Source of the DNA: Aliiroseovarius sp.
GTDB taxonomy: Bacteria; Pseudomonadota; Alphaproteobacteria; Rhodobacterales; Rhodobacteraceae
DNA: 39,088 bases
Reading direction: 5' to 3'
Assembly (NCBI GenBank): GCA_030625565.1
Contig: DAOUQO010000002.1
Coordinates: 1 to 39,088 of the forward strand
Shown: positions 7,840 to 16,140 of the stretch, piece by piece
Layout: every line of letters starts with the position of its first letter
Position numbering within the stretch: the stretch's first letter is position 1
The notes under the pieces: model-generated
Told to the model about the DNA's origin: nothing
Databases searched by the model: none
Seen by the model: the letters and a program-made list of their open reading frames with translations, nothing else
Translations under genes and position numbers: made by a program

Positions 7840-8208
7840 TTATCCTGAAACAATATCGCTTTTGAGCCCGTCAAAAAAGGCCATCACTTCGCCGCCTTCA
7901 TCTGGGCCGACGCCCATGTCACCGGCAACGCTTACTGCAATTTCAATAAACCGTTTCCAGTCATCTTCGGTGATCCCCATACCTTGATGGGAAAGAACCA
8001 TGTCACGGCCACGGTAATACATTTGGCCCCCAGTTTCTTTGACAAAAAAGTCAATCAAAAGTTGGAGTTCGCGCGCGTTTCGGTCTTCGCCGCGATTGGT
8101 CCAGAAACGCCCTAAAAGGTCATCTTTCCGGGCAAGGCCCACTACGTTGGTTGCAAACATGGCGATGCCGTCATAGCCGCCAAGGCGGGAGTAAAGAGGG
8201 TCAGTCAT
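7840..8208 (-). CDS. Truncated hemoglobin, group I-like (GlbN)
   Basis: This 122-residue truncated globin begins MTDPLYSRLGGYDGIAMF, with the family's glycine pair at the A/B corner. It includes FVKETGGQMYYRGRDM (the E-F region) and LSHQGMGIT with the proximal haem ligand His74. These two-over-two globins bind O2 or NO and often take part in NO dioxygenation or redox protection. I chose the ATG at 8208, which has AGGA eight bases upstream; an in-frame start 48 bases further up would add 16 residues without globin similarity and would overlap the end of the OsmC gene. It lies between the OsmC and GFA genes in one transcription unit. The B-helix lacks an obvious FYxxV pattern, so the distal pocket may be unusual. 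Confidence 0.85.
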   Translation of the reverse strand: MTDPLYSRLGGYDGIAMFATNVVGLARKDDLLGRFWTNRGEDRNARELQLLIDFFVKETGGQMYYRGRDMVLSHQGMGITEDDWKRFIEIAVSVAGDMGVGPDEGGEVMAFFDGLKSDIVSG

Positions 8209-8236
8209 TTTATAATTCCTATATTTGGCCGAGAGA

Positions 8237-8752
8237 TCAGGCGATCTTGATATCAAGCTCTGTAGGCGTTACCCGGCGAAAGCCTTCGGCTAACGGAGAA
8301 TGGGCCACCGAAAAATTGACAATTTCGCGCAGGGTTTCTTCAGCCACTCCTGCGGCGCCAATAGTAACGCGAGTTCGCACACTCACAGGACCGGCTGAAA
8401 TAGATTTGTCCAGTCCAAGCAGGCCGCGGTCATCCGATACGCTGTCGACCGTGACCTCAAGTGTGTCCAGATTCACCCCTAACTGCGCAGCGCGCAGCGC
8501 AATTCTGGTAGCATCGCAGGTTGCGTTGGCAGCTCGTGAAAGCCAGCCGGGGGACGGTGCCGCTTCACCTCCTCCGATGGCTTTGGGCATGTCGGTTACG
8601 ATCGATTCGCCGTTCACCCCGGTGGCCCGGCACCGAAGACCATCTTCCATCACCGCGGTGACCGCTGAATCGGTGCTCACGGCATCTTCTGGGTTGCCTT
8701 TCAAATAGGCGATAACATCTTTAACTGAATTTTGAATGTGTTTGATAGACAT
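8237..8752 (-). CDS. OsmC family protein
   Basis: This 171-residue protein belongs to the OsmC/Ohr superfamily of thiol peroxidases and related proteins (COG1765-like). The signature GGGEAAPSPGWLSRAANATC, at about residues 75-94, contains the first family cysteine. The position where the second redox cysteine normally sits (usually NCPVS-like) reads NFSVAHSPL, so the resolving cysteine appears absent. The protein may therefore not be a standard organic hydroperoxide reductase. The start ATG at 8752 has AAGGAG seven bases upstream. It heads an operon with a truncated hemoglobin and a GFA protein and is transcribed away from a LysR regulator. A decayed relative is at 2488-2803. Confidence 0.85.
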   Translation of the reverse strand: MSIKHIQNSVKDVIAYLKGNPEDAVSTDSAVTAVMEDGLRCRATGVNGESIVTDMPKAIGGGEAAPSPGWLSRAANATCDATRIALRAAQLGVNLDTLEVTVDSVSDDRGLLGLDKSISAGPVSVRTRVTIGAAGVAEETLREIVNFSVAHSPLAEGFRRVTPTELDIKIA

Positions 8753-8772
8753 CCTGTTCTCCTTGATTGATA

Positions 8773-8800
8773 CAAATATTGTGGGTTTAATCCAAATATT
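8773..8800. promoter_or_regulatory. Possible regulator-binding direct repeat in the OsmC/LysR divergent region
   Basis: The octamer CAAATATT occurs at 8773-8780 and again at 8793-8800, exactly 20 bases (about two helical turns) apart. It lies 21-48 bases upstream of the OsmC start codon, within the shared promoter region with the LysR gene. Such spacing fits tandem protein binding on one DNA face. The AT-rich composition makes chance occurrence possible, so confidence is low. Confidence 0.3.
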
Positions 8801-8952
8801 ACGAGGCCCTTTGCCGCCTCCGAATTTTATTTTTCGGCATGTGGAACCCGAACTTTACTAATTGCTAAAATGGTCGCACCTGATATCCTTTTTGGGAATT
8901 AGAAAAAAATCGACAATGACTTTGCAAAAATGCACATAGCGGGGGAAACCAG

Positions 8953-9837
8953 ATGCAATGGGATGACGCGCGGATATTTCTGGCCGTAGCCCGTGAAGGT
9001 TCGTTCAGTAGCGCCGCCAAGCGGTTAGGCGTGCAGCATTCCACCGTTTCGCGACGTATCCGTGCATTAGAGAAAAAGCTGGCCGCACCGTTGGTTGAAC
9101 GCAAAGCATCCGGCTATGTCCTGACCGAGGCTGGCGAAGAATTGAAACTAACCGCGTGTCGGATCGAGAACGAATTACTGTCCTTTGAGGGGGCGGTTAG
9201 CGGGCAGGCCGATGATGTCGCAGGTGAATTGCGCGTTACTGCAATTGCCAACATGGCCTCGACTGTTCTGATGCCATGTTTTGCGCGGTTCAGTGCGGCC
9301 TATCCCCAGATTGAACTTAGCGTCCAGGTCACCAATAACTCGGTACGTTTGTCCGAGCGTGAAGCAGACATTGCCATCCGCCAGACCAATAAACCGCTGG
9401 ATACCCTGATCGGTACGCGCCTGACAACTGTGGCTTCTGCCGTTTATGGATCGCGCAAATATTGCGCGGCGGTCAAATCAGGCCAAGCTGTGGAAAAATG
9501 GATTGGGGTTGATTGCTGCGAATATCATAGAACATGGACCAAGCAGGCATGGCCACAAGCCGAACACGCGTTTTATGTTGATGAAACGTCACTTACACTT
9601 GCCGCCCTGAAAGAGGGTTTGGGCGTTGGTTTTTTACCTTGTTTTCTGGGGGATACCGACCCCGCACTTGTGCGATTTCACGAACCTGAAACAAAACACG
9701 AGCTTGGGCTTTGGCTGCTGTATCATCGCGATCTGCGCAACATCAAACGTGTGGCCTTGTTTCGTGAGCATATGCAGCGTGAAATCAGGGCCACCGCGGC
9801 TTTATTTGAAGGTGCTGCACCCCAAAAGTATGGCTAA
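8953..9837 (+). CDS. LysR-family transcriptional regulator
   Basis: This 294-residue LysR-type regulator has a winged helix-turn-helix at residues 1-60 (DDARIFLAVAREGSFSSAA, LGVQHSTVSRRIRALEKKL) and a periplasmic-binding-like effector domain from about residue 90 (GELRVTAIANMAS, EADIAIRQTNKP, LKEGLGVGFLPCFL). The subtype resembles LysRs that regulate redox or detoxification genes, but the effector is not predictable. The start ATG at 8953 has GGGGG about six bases upstream. It is divergent from the OsmC/hemoglobin/GFA operon with 200 bases between, the classic arrangement for a LysR and its target. It ends before a small hairpin shared with the convergent rhaK. Confidence 0.9.
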   Translation: MQWDDARIFLAVAREGSFSSAAKRLGVQHSTVSRRIRALEKKLAAPLVERKASGYVLTEAGEELKLTACRIENELLSFEGAVSGQADDVAGELRVTAIANMASTVLMPCFARFSAAYPQIELSVQVTNNSVRLSEREADIAIRQTNKPLDTLIGTRLTTVASAVYGSRKYCAAVKSGQAVEKWIGVDCCEYHRTWTKQAWPQAEHAFYVDETSLTLAALKEGLGVGFLPCFLGDTDPALVRFHEPETKHELGLWLLYHRDLRNIKRVALFREHMQREIRATAALFEGAAPQKYG

Positions 9838-9878
9838 GGGGAACCGGGTTAACCACGCGTTGCTATAGTCCGGGGTCA

Positions 9879-9900
9879 AGCCTGCGCTAAAGCGCAGGGC
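9879..9900. terminator. Hairpin between convergent LysR gene and rhaK
   Basis: CCTGCGCT and AGCGCAGG form a perfect eight-base stem (9881-9888 with 9891-9898). It lies between the 3' ends of the LysR gene and rhaK. There is no clear T tract on either side, so it may be a weak bidirectional terminator or only an RNA-end-stabilising structure. Confidence 0.4.
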
Positions 9901-9941
9901 TGTCTAGAAATGGTCGCAGAATAAAGAAGTTTCACTATATT

Positions 9942-11210
9942 TTATTGCTGCGGGATCGTTAACATCGCAGCACCGGCCGCCGTACCTGTTGATGCAAAAT
10001 GATCATACTTAACGACACGGTTGGTTATTTCTGCAAGTTGCGAGGTGAAAACACCATTTTTAGAAAATGGTCCTTCTACATAAATTGTCCCTTGTGCCCC
10101 AATTAATTTCAGCCGAACTGCCGTCTCTTTAGCCAGATAAACCGAGACAAGCACCGTCTTTTCACCCTTGGACAAAGCATCAGGATTTGAAGACCAGCGC
10201 GCTTTATGTACCTGATTAGCCGCAAGAACCGTGATACCCGATGCCATGGCCGAATTGATTTCCTTTGGCGTTGGCTCAGCAGCATCCAATCCCAATAGTT
10301 CCTCAAAATCACGCCCGCCCATGAATCTGGCGGTGGGAACAGGGTTGCCTAGGGCATCTACATTTACCAACGTATCGCGTGCTGGATTAAGCCCCTCAAT
10401 CTGGGCACCAAGAGCCATGATGACAACCCATGTTCCGGTCGACACCACACTTACCGGACGCGTGGGGCGAAGCACATGTGGTAACAACGAAGCGTTTGAA
10501 TCATGCAGGCCGCAATAGACCGGAATGTGGCTAGGCAGGCCTGTTTCTTCAGCAATATCAGGCATTAATTGGCCCAAACATTCAAATGCAGACCTTACTG
10601 GTGCCATCTTTTCCAACCAACCGCGCTGTTGTGTGACCAAATCCGAATAGGAACCTGATCCGGGTTGCCATAGGTCGCTATGACACCCCAAGGATGTTGC
10701 TTCGTTGGCGACCACACCGGACAGGCGAAAGGCCCAATATTGCGGGTACATCAAGATTGTTTGAACTTCTGAAAACGTGTTAGGAAACTGCTTTTCCAGC
10801 CAGTATATCTGTGCACCAACATTCAGCCCACCAGCCAGACTTGGTGAACCGGTTTGACTGAAATTTGGACGAATGCGGTCATATTCCTCGCGCAGGTCCT
10901 CCACGCCCATATATTCATAATCAAGCACGGGAAACGCCAGATGCCCACTTTGATCAAGCAAAGCAACCGCTGATCCATGGGTTGTTGTCGAAATGGCGTC
11001 TATGCCATGCAATGCGTGTAGTTCGCCCAGCGCCTTGAGCAGGAAACCCCAAATCCTGTCGGTATCGAAATGTGGGTAAGGCCCATCACCCAGCACCTTG
11101 TTGGAAATTTTTCGCACGGCAATTTCCGTCCAGTTTTCGGCTTCAACAATTGCAAGTTTTGCATTGGATTTCCCAATGTCGATAACGGCTATATTCTTGT
11201 ATTTTACCAT
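9942..11210 (-). CDS. rhaK: Rhamnose-locus sugar kinase RhaK (FGGY family)
   Basis: This 422-residue kinase belongs to the FGGY carbohydrate kinase family and matches the rhizobial RhaK type. It phosphorylates the sugar intermediate of L-rhamnose breakdown (L-rhamnulose) with ATP. The N-terminal phosphate-binding loop reads VIDIGKSNAKLAIVE (residues 9-23). The catalytic region is seen in YCGLHDSNASLL (catalytic Asp in HDS), the second phosphate motif in VSTGTWVVIMA, and the adenosine motif near the C-terminus in ASTGTAAGAA. The ATG at 11210 lies five bases after the rhaU stop. It is the last gene of rhaRSTPQUK. In Rhizobium leguminosarum the kinase is also linked to transporter activity, so RhaK may do both here; that part is carried over from the literature. 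Confidence 0.88.
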   Translation of the reverse strand: MVKYKNIAVIDIGKSNAKLAIVEAENWTEIAVRKISNKVLGDGPYPHFDTDRIWGFLLKALGELHALHGIDAISTTTHGSAVALLDQSGHLAFPVLDYEYMGVEDLREEYDRIRPNFSQTGSPSLAGGLNVGAQIYWLEKQFPNTFSEVQTILMYPQYWAFRLSGVVANEATSLGCHSDLWQPGSGSYSDLVTQQRGWLEKMAPVRSAFECLGQLMPDIAEETGLPSHIPVYCGLHDSNASLLPHVLRPTRPVSVVSTGTWVVIMALGAQIEGLNPARDTLVNVDALGNPVPTARFMGGRDFEELLGLDAAEPTPKEINSAMASGITVLAANQVHKARWSSNPDALSKGEKTVLVSVYLAKETAVRLKLIGAQGTIYVEGPFSKNGVFTSQLAEITNRVVKYDHFASTGTAAGAAMLTIPQQ

Positions 11211-11215
11211 GTCGA

Positions 11216-11530
11216 TTATTCCAGATGAAAGACGTGGTCGAGGGGAATAGACACGGGTGAATTGTCGGGATTAACCGCCATAATATCGGCCATATGCGCC
11301 CACCAACGTTGCATGATTTCGGTTTCCGGTAAGGCATCCAGCGCTTTGGCGTTGCTGCACCAAAGAACGCCGAACAGGGCGTCAGTGTCAGCATCAAGAT
11401 AGATCGAATAATCAACGACGCCGGAAGCCTTCAGCAGCTTAACCAAACCAGGCCAGATTGCATCATGTCGCCGGATATATTCCTCGCGACACCCTTTGTT
11501 CAGTTGCATTTTGAAGGCATATTTTTTCAT
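11216..11530 (-). CDS. rhaU: L-rhamnose mutarotase RhaU (RhaM family)
   Basis: This 104-residue enzyme interconverts the alpha and beta anomers of L-rhamnose. The length fits the family (about 104). The family catalytic residues known from Escherichia coli RhaM are at the same positions: Tyr18 and His22 in [14 protein letters not shown]. The paired tryptophans are seen in [13 protein letters not shown]. It lies between rhaQ and rhaK, three bases after the rhaQ stop and five before the rhaK start, and is probably translationally coupled with both. Very confident. Confidence 0.93.
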   Translation of the reverse strand: MKKYAFKMQLNKGCREEYIRRHDAIWPGLVKLLKASGVVDYSIYLDADTDALFGVLWCSNAKALDALPETEIMQRWWAHMADIMAVNPDNSPVSIPLDHVFHLE

Positions 11531-11533
11531 ACC

Positions 11534-12532
11534 TTACCCCTTGCGAACCCGGCGATAGACGATTGGCAGGGCGATTACCAAAATCAGCAGCAAACCTATG
11601 AAAATCGACATCACAATTCCCGGTATGTTCAGCAGGCCAAAACCGAAAGTGACCATGCCAATGACAAGGGCGGCAAGCACGACACCGACAATTGTTCCTG
11701 ATCCACCCAGAATATTTATCCCCCCAAGCACCACCATAGTAATGATTTCCAGCTCCCAACCAGTAGCAATGGAAGGGCGGGTTGAGCCAAGCCGCGAGGT
11801 CAGGCACACCGCCGCAAGGCCCGACATTAATCCGGTGAGCAGAAACAGGATCATTTTGACCCGATCAACCCGAATTCCCGAAAACAGGGCTGCTGTTGGG
11901 TTGTTGCCAATCGCATAAATTGTCCGGCCAAAATTTGTTTTGCTTAGTAATATGCCGAAAAGAACGGCCATGGCGGCAAAAAGAACCAGCTCAAAGGTGA
12001 TCACCCAAAATACATAACCCTGCCCGAAAAAGGCAAAACTTGTTGGATATCCGTTAAAAGCCTTGTCGCCCAGAACGACAAAGGACAAGCCGCGAAACAG
12101 GCTCATCGTGCCAATGGTGGCGACAATCGAAGGCAAGCCCATGACCGTCACAAGCACGCCGTTGAACAGCCCACAAAGTGCGCCAACGCTCAGGCCAATT
12201 GCAACCAGCCCCACGGTTCCTACATCGAACTGGAGCGCATATCCCATGGCAGTTGATGCCAAGGCGATGATGCCGGCGACGGAAAGATCGATTTCGCCCG
12301 AAATAATAACCAGCGCCATTGCCAGTGCTATCAACCCCTTTTCGGTGAAGTTGAAGGTGGCGTCAGACAGGTTCCATGCATCCAGAAAATATGGCGAGCT
12401 TAGGGAATTGATTATAAACACGGCCACCGCGACAGCCACCAATAACGACTCCCAGCTTTTCAGATACCCTGAAAGGCGGCTGTTCAGGCGGTCGGGAATT
12501 ATGCGGGTTTTGATGTCATCTTGCAGGCTCAT
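11534..12532 (-). CDS. rhaQ: Rhamnose ABC transporter permease RhaQ
   Basis: This 332-residue polytopic inner-membrane protein of the BPD_transp_2 (ribose/xylose type) permease family has about nine hydrophobic segments. The conserved EAA-like loop region is visible as NNPTAALFSGIRVDRVKM, followed by LGGINILGGSGTIVG near the C-terminus. It is one of two permeases forming the channel of the L-rhamnose importer. The start ATG overlaps the rhaP stop by four bases. The P/Q assignment follows gene order in the Rhizobium locus; which of the two permeases is called P or Q is not decisive for function. Confidence 0.88.
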   Translation of the reverse strand: MSLQDDIKTRIIPDRLNSRLSGYLKSWESLLVAVAVAVFIINSLSSPYFLDAWNLSDATFNFTEKGLIALAMALVIISGEIDLSVAGIIALASTAMGYALQFDVGTVGLVAIGLSVGALCGLFNGVLVTVMGLPSIVATIGTMSLFRGLSFVVLGDKAFNGYPTSFAFFGQGYVFWVITFELVLFAAMAVLFGILLSKTNFGRTIYAIGNNPTAALFSGIRVDRVKMILFLLTGLMSGLAAVCLTSRLGSTRPSIATGWELEIITMVVLGGINILGGSGTIVGVVLAALVIGMVTFGFGLLNIPGIVMSIFIGLLLILVIALPIVYRRVRKG

Positions 12533-13509
12533 ACCGCTGCCTCCGCACGTTTAAGGATAATTCGACCTTTGGTCCGCTCAGAGCGGACGTTCAGGGCTAC
12601 GGCAACAATAATTGCGGTTCCTGAAATTGCCATTTGCCAGAACGGCGAAACATTGATGACAGGCAATGCGTTGTTGATAACACCAAGGAACAGCGCGCCC
12701 AAAACAGCCCCGCCTACCGAACCGATGCCGCCCGCAATTGAAACCCCGCCAATGACACAGGCCGCGATAATAGAAAGTTCAAAACCACCAGCGATATCCA
12801 CATAGGATACCGCATAACGCGACACCCACAGATAACCGGCAAGACCGGACAGCCCGCCTGCGATACTGAACGCCATGAAACGCGTTTTTCCAACATCAAT
12901 TCCAGTGTACACAGCTGCGTGCGGGTCACCACCAACTGCATACAGGGATCGCCCAAGCGGAAGCCGCCGGATTGCAAAGAAGGCAAGGCCAATTGTCGCG
13001 ATGGCCACCCACGATAATACAGGTAAACCTGCAATCACACTGCGTGGCAAAGCCTTGAAAGCGGCGCTCATCTCATGCGAATTCACCCAAGCACCGTCGG
13101 AAATGACGAAAATTAGTCCACGGTAAATAGTCAAGGTGCCAAGGGTGACAACGATTGGCGGAATGTCCAGTTTCCACACCAACAAGCCATTAACCGCACC
13201 TAAGATCGTTCCCACAATTATGGCCAAACCGATCAGTGCCGGTATCGGAACGCCCGGAAATGCCGCGTTGATCATCGCCACAACCATGCCGCTTAGGGCA
13301 AGGTTGGATGCCATAGACAGGTCGATGCAACGGGTTAGAATTACGGCCATCTGGCCCAATGCCAATATGATCAGGATGGACGTGTCGTTGAATACCAGCG
13401 CAATATTGTTCGGCGCAATAAAGCCGGGAAAACGCAGTGCAATCCCGCCGGTAAGAAGGACGATTGCAAAGGCCAGCATTATCTCACGCGACAGCAAAAT
13501 ACGTTTCAT
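12529..13509 (-). CDS. rhaP: Rhamnose ABC transporter permease RhaP
   Basis: This is a 326-residue permease of the BPD_transp_2 family, paralogous to the adjacent RhaQ. Hydrophobic segments span most of the protein. The family loop appears as GGDPHAAVYTGIDVGKTRF, and IGGVSIAGGIGSVGGAVLG follows. With RhaQ it forms the membrane channel through which L-rhamnose is imported. The ATG overlaps the rhaT stop by four bases (ATGA), which signals translational coupling. The C-terminal tail is basic (RSERTKGRIILKRAEAAV). Confidence 0.88.
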   Translation of the reverse strand: MKRILLSREIMLAFAIVLLTGGIALRFPGFIAPNNIALVFNDTSILIILALGQMAVILTRCIDLSMASNLALSGMVVAMINAAFPGVPIPALIGLAIIVGTILGAVNGLLVWKLDIPPIVVTLGTLTIYRGLIFVISDGAWVNSHEMSAAFKALPRSVIAGLPVLSWVAIATIGLAFFAIRRLPLGRSLYAVGGDPHAAVYTGIDVGKTRFMAFSIAGGLSGLAGYLWVSRYAVSYVDIAGGFELSIIAACVIGGVSIAGGIGSVGGAVLGALFLGVINNALPVINVSPFWQMAISGTAIIVAVALNVRSERTKGRIILKRAEAAV

Positions 13510-15011
13510 GATGTGACCTCCTCGATGCCCGCTGCGGCACGGATCAGGGCCTCGGCAGTAATGTCCTTGCGCGCTAATTCATCGACTAAACGGCCCTCTC
13601 GCATAACGATAACCCGATCAGACATGCCGATGATTTCGGGAATTTCCGAGGAAACCATGATGATGCTTAATCCTTGTGCAACAAGTTCGGCCATAAAGCT
13701 ATGAACAGCGGCCTTCGAGCCAACGTCGATGCCCTTTGTTGGCTCGTCCATAATTATGACTTTAGGCTGGGTTGCCAGCCATTTGGCGATGACGACTTTC
13801 TGTTGGTTTCCGCCCGAAAGGTTGGCGACATCTTGGTTCAATGACGCGGCCCGAAGGTCCATTCGGGTGGTGTATTCGCGCGCCAGTGCAAACTCCTTGG
13901 CCAGCCGGATAAAGCCCTTGCGCGATGTGCGCACCAGCGAGGGTAAAGTCACATTTTGGAAAATTGGAAGCCCGGCAACCGCGCCCTGCGCGCCTCGATC
14001 CTCGGGGACATAAACAATGCCATGCTGGATCGCCTCTGCCGGCGTTCGTATTATTACGATTTTTCCACCAATGCGCATGACCCCCCTTGTGGGTTTGGTC
14101 ACTCCGAATAATGCCTGCATGACTTCGCTGCGCCCTGACCCCACAAGACCGTAGAACCCAAGGATTTCACCTTTGTTCAGGGTGAAGCCGATATCTGCAA
14201 ATTCGGTTGGGTGATCATAGCCCGCAACGGTCAAAACCGGATCACCAATCACAGAGGTACGGTTTGGAAAAATCTGGCTGACTTCCCGCCCCACCATTAA
14301 CTGGACTAGGGCGTCGGAATTTGTATCTTCGATTTTGCCTTCGCCAACCATTTTCCCATCGCGAAAAACAGTGAACCTGTCCGCAAGGCGAAATACCTCG
14401 TCAAATTTGTGGCTGATAAACAAGATCGCCTTTCCTTCGGCTTTCAGGCGGTCAACCAGATCATACAATTCCTGAATTTCTTTGTGTGACAGGGCCGCCG
14501 TCGGCTCGTCCATGACCACGACACGCGCATCAACCGACAAAGCACGGGCAATCGCGACAAGGTGTTTGTTGGCAATGCCCAGTTCTTTCAACGGGGTGTT
14601 CGGATCAATATCGGCACCAATACGCGCCAACAGATCACGTGCCTTCGAATTCAGTGTTTTCCAGTCAATCAAGCCGCGACGTGTACATGGCGCATGGCCA
14701 ATGAAAATATTTTCGGCAACCGAAAGTTCGTCAAACAGCACCGTTTCTTGATGGATCGCCGTGATGCCATGTTCACTGGCCGCTATGGCAGATGCGAATA
14801 TGACAGGTGCACCGTCAATAAGGATTTTGCCCATGTCGGGCTGGTAAATTCCGGTTAGAACTTTGACTAAGGTTGATTTTCCGGCACCGTTTTCACCAAC
14901 CAAGGCTGTAACTTGCCCGGGGAAAAGCGATAGCGAGACATCTGACAGGGCCTTCACACCGGGAAATGTTTTGGTGATGCCCGATAGCGTTAAAACCGGA
15001 AGATCAGTCAT
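13506..15011 (-). CDS. rhaT: Rhamnose ABC transporter ATP-binding protein RhaT
   Basis: This 501-residue protein has two nucleotide-binding domains in tandem, as in other sugar importers of the RbsA/MglA class. Domain one has Walker A GENGAGKST, signature LGIANKHLVAIARAL (degenerate) and Walker B VVMDEPTAAL. Domain two has the usual degenerate Walker A GLVGSGRSE, signature LSGGNQQKV and Walker B VIIMDEPTKGIDVG. It drives L-rhamnose uptake with RhaP, RhaQ and RhaS. I chose the ATG at 15011, with AAGGA eight bases upstream; a GTG 18 bases earlier adds six residues and overlaps that ribosome site. It is separated from rhaS by 106 bases containing a strong hairpin. The name follows Rhizobium; it is unrelated to the E. 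coli RhaT permease. Confidence 0.92.
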   Translation of the reverse strand: MTDLPVLTLSGITKTFPGVKALSDVSLSLFPGQVTALVGENGAGKSTLVKVLTGIYQPDMGKILIDGAPVIFASAIAASEHGITAIHQETVLFDELSVAENIFIGHAPCTRRGLIDWKTLNSKARDLLARIGADIDPNTPLKELGIANKHLVAIARALSVDARVVVMDEPTAALSHKEIQELYDLVDRLKAEGKAILFISHKFDEVFRLADRFTVFRDGKMVGEGKIEDTNSDALVQLMVGREVSQIFPNRTSVIGDPVLTVAGYDHPTEFADIGFTLNKGEILGFYGLVGSGRSEVMQALFGVTKPTRGVMRIGGKIVIIRTPAEAIQHGIVYVPEDRGAQGAVAGLPIFQNVTLPSLVRTSRKGFIRLAKEFALAREYTTRMDLRAASLNQDVANLSGGNQQKVVIAKWLATQPKVIIMDEPTKGIDVGSKAAVHSFMAELVAQGLSIIMVSSEIPEIIGMSDRVIVMREGRLVDELARKDITAEALIRAAAGIEEVTS

Positions 15012-15073
15012 CGGGGGGTCCTTCACCAATCAGGCACCGGGTGCGTGATGTAATTTGTTAATTCGGCAATGCA

Positions 15074-15102
15074 GCCGCCCCCAAAACATATCTGGGGGCG
15101 GC
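15074..15102 (-). other. Intercistronic stem-loop between rhaS and rhaT
   Basis: GCCGCCCCC and GGGGGCGGC form a perfect nine-base GC-rich stem with an eleven-base loop, just after the rhaS stop codon. No T tract follows on the minus strand, so it is probably not a full terminator. Such hairpins after binding-protein genes often stabilise the upstream message or attenuate downstream expression, which would give more RhaS than transporter; that role is inferred. Confidence 0.6.
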
Positions 15103-15117
15103 CTATTCGCTTTGTGA

Positions 15118-16110
15118 TTAGAAGATGTCTTTGAAATCATGAACGTTGGATGCATCATAGACAAACGGGTCCGACATAGCACCTGAGCGGTCATCATCCA
15201 GAAGAACTTCGCCCATACGTCCCATCGAAATGGTTTTACCAGACTCGGCAACATCGTTACCCTTGGCAAGGTTATAGGCAATCATTGTTGCCGCATAACC
15301 AAGATCAATCGGGTTCCAGATCGCAAAAGACATGGAGGCGCCGCTGTCGATATGACCAGCCATTTCGGATGGTAAGGCAAGGCCTGTGACGTTGATTTCG
15401 CCGATTTTACCGGCGTCTGTCACGGCTTGTGCCGCAGCCACAATACCCACTGTTGTTGGCGCAATGATGGCCTTCAGATCGGGGAACCTAGCCATAAGGC
15501 CCTGGGCTTCGCGGTAGGATTTATCGGCAAGATCATCGCCGTATACCGTGGCTACAACATTGATGCCCGCATAGTTTCCGGCCACTTTGTTCATTTCATC
15601 GATCCAGATATTCTGGTTCGTTGCTGTGGCCGAGGCCGAAAGAACCGCCACATCACCACCATCAGGCAAGTGATCGGCCGCAAGTTTGATGATCATATTA
15701 CCAATCAATGAATTGGAGGATGGGTTCAGGTGCATCTGGCGACCGGCAGTCGCGACACCACTGTCCCATGAGATCACTGTGATCCCACGATCCATTGCCT
15801 TTTGCAGCGCTGGAACCAATGCGTCCAGATCGTTGGCCGAGATGGCGATAGCATCCACTCTCTGCGCAATCAAAGCGTTGATCACTTCGATTTGACCTTC
15901 GGCGGTGGTATCTGTCGGACCGGTATAGATGATTTCGACCCCACCAAGTTCAGCGGCCGCTTCTTCGGCCCCCTTGGCGGCGGCTTCAAAGAACCCGATC
16001 CCCAAGGCTTTCACGACCAGCGCAATGCGCATATCTTCGGCCGAGGCAACACCCCCAAACATAGTCGCCGCAAGAGCAGCAGACGCGAATAGTTTTTTCA
16101 TAACGCTCAT
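15118..16110 (-). CDS. rhaS: Rhamnose ABC transporter substrate-binding protein RhaS
   Basis: This 330-residue periplasmic binding protein belongs to the type 1 (RbsB-like, Peripla_BP_4) sugar-binding family. A signal peptide is clear at residues 1-24 (MSVMKKLF, a hydrophobic stretch, then cleavage after GGVASA). The mature domain shows NALIAQRVDAIAISANDLD, then VISWDSGVA and LKAIIAPTTVGIVAAAQA, typical of the two-lobed fold. It delivers L-rhamnose to RhaTPQ. The ATG at 16110 has AGGAGG seven bases upstream. It is the second gene of the minus-strand rha operon, 30 bases after rhaR. Confidence 0.9.
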   Translation of the reverse strand: MSVMKKLFASAALAATMFGGVASAEDMRIALVVKALGIGFFEAAAKGAEEAAAELGGVEIIYTGPTDTTAEGQIEVINALIAQRVDAIAISANDLDALVPALQKAMDRGITVISWDSGVATAGRQMHLNPSSNSLIGNMIIKLAADHLPDGGDVAVLSASATATNQNIWIDEMNKVAGNYAGINVVATVYGDDLADKSYREAQGLMARFPDLKAIIAPTTVGIVAAAQAVTDAGKIGEINVTGLALPSEMAGHIDSGASMSFAIWNPIDLGYAATMIAYNLAKGNDVAESGKTISMGRMGEVLLDDDRSGAMSDPFVYDASNVHDFKDIF

Positions 16111-16140
16111 AATAATTCCTCCTATTGAGCTTGGTTTTTT

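Noticed and set aside
8151-8708. Plus-strand open frame of 185 codons over the OsmC and hemoglobin genes
   Set aside because: Serine/arginine-rich translation typical of an antisense shadow; the minus-strand genes have recognised domains and ribosome sites.
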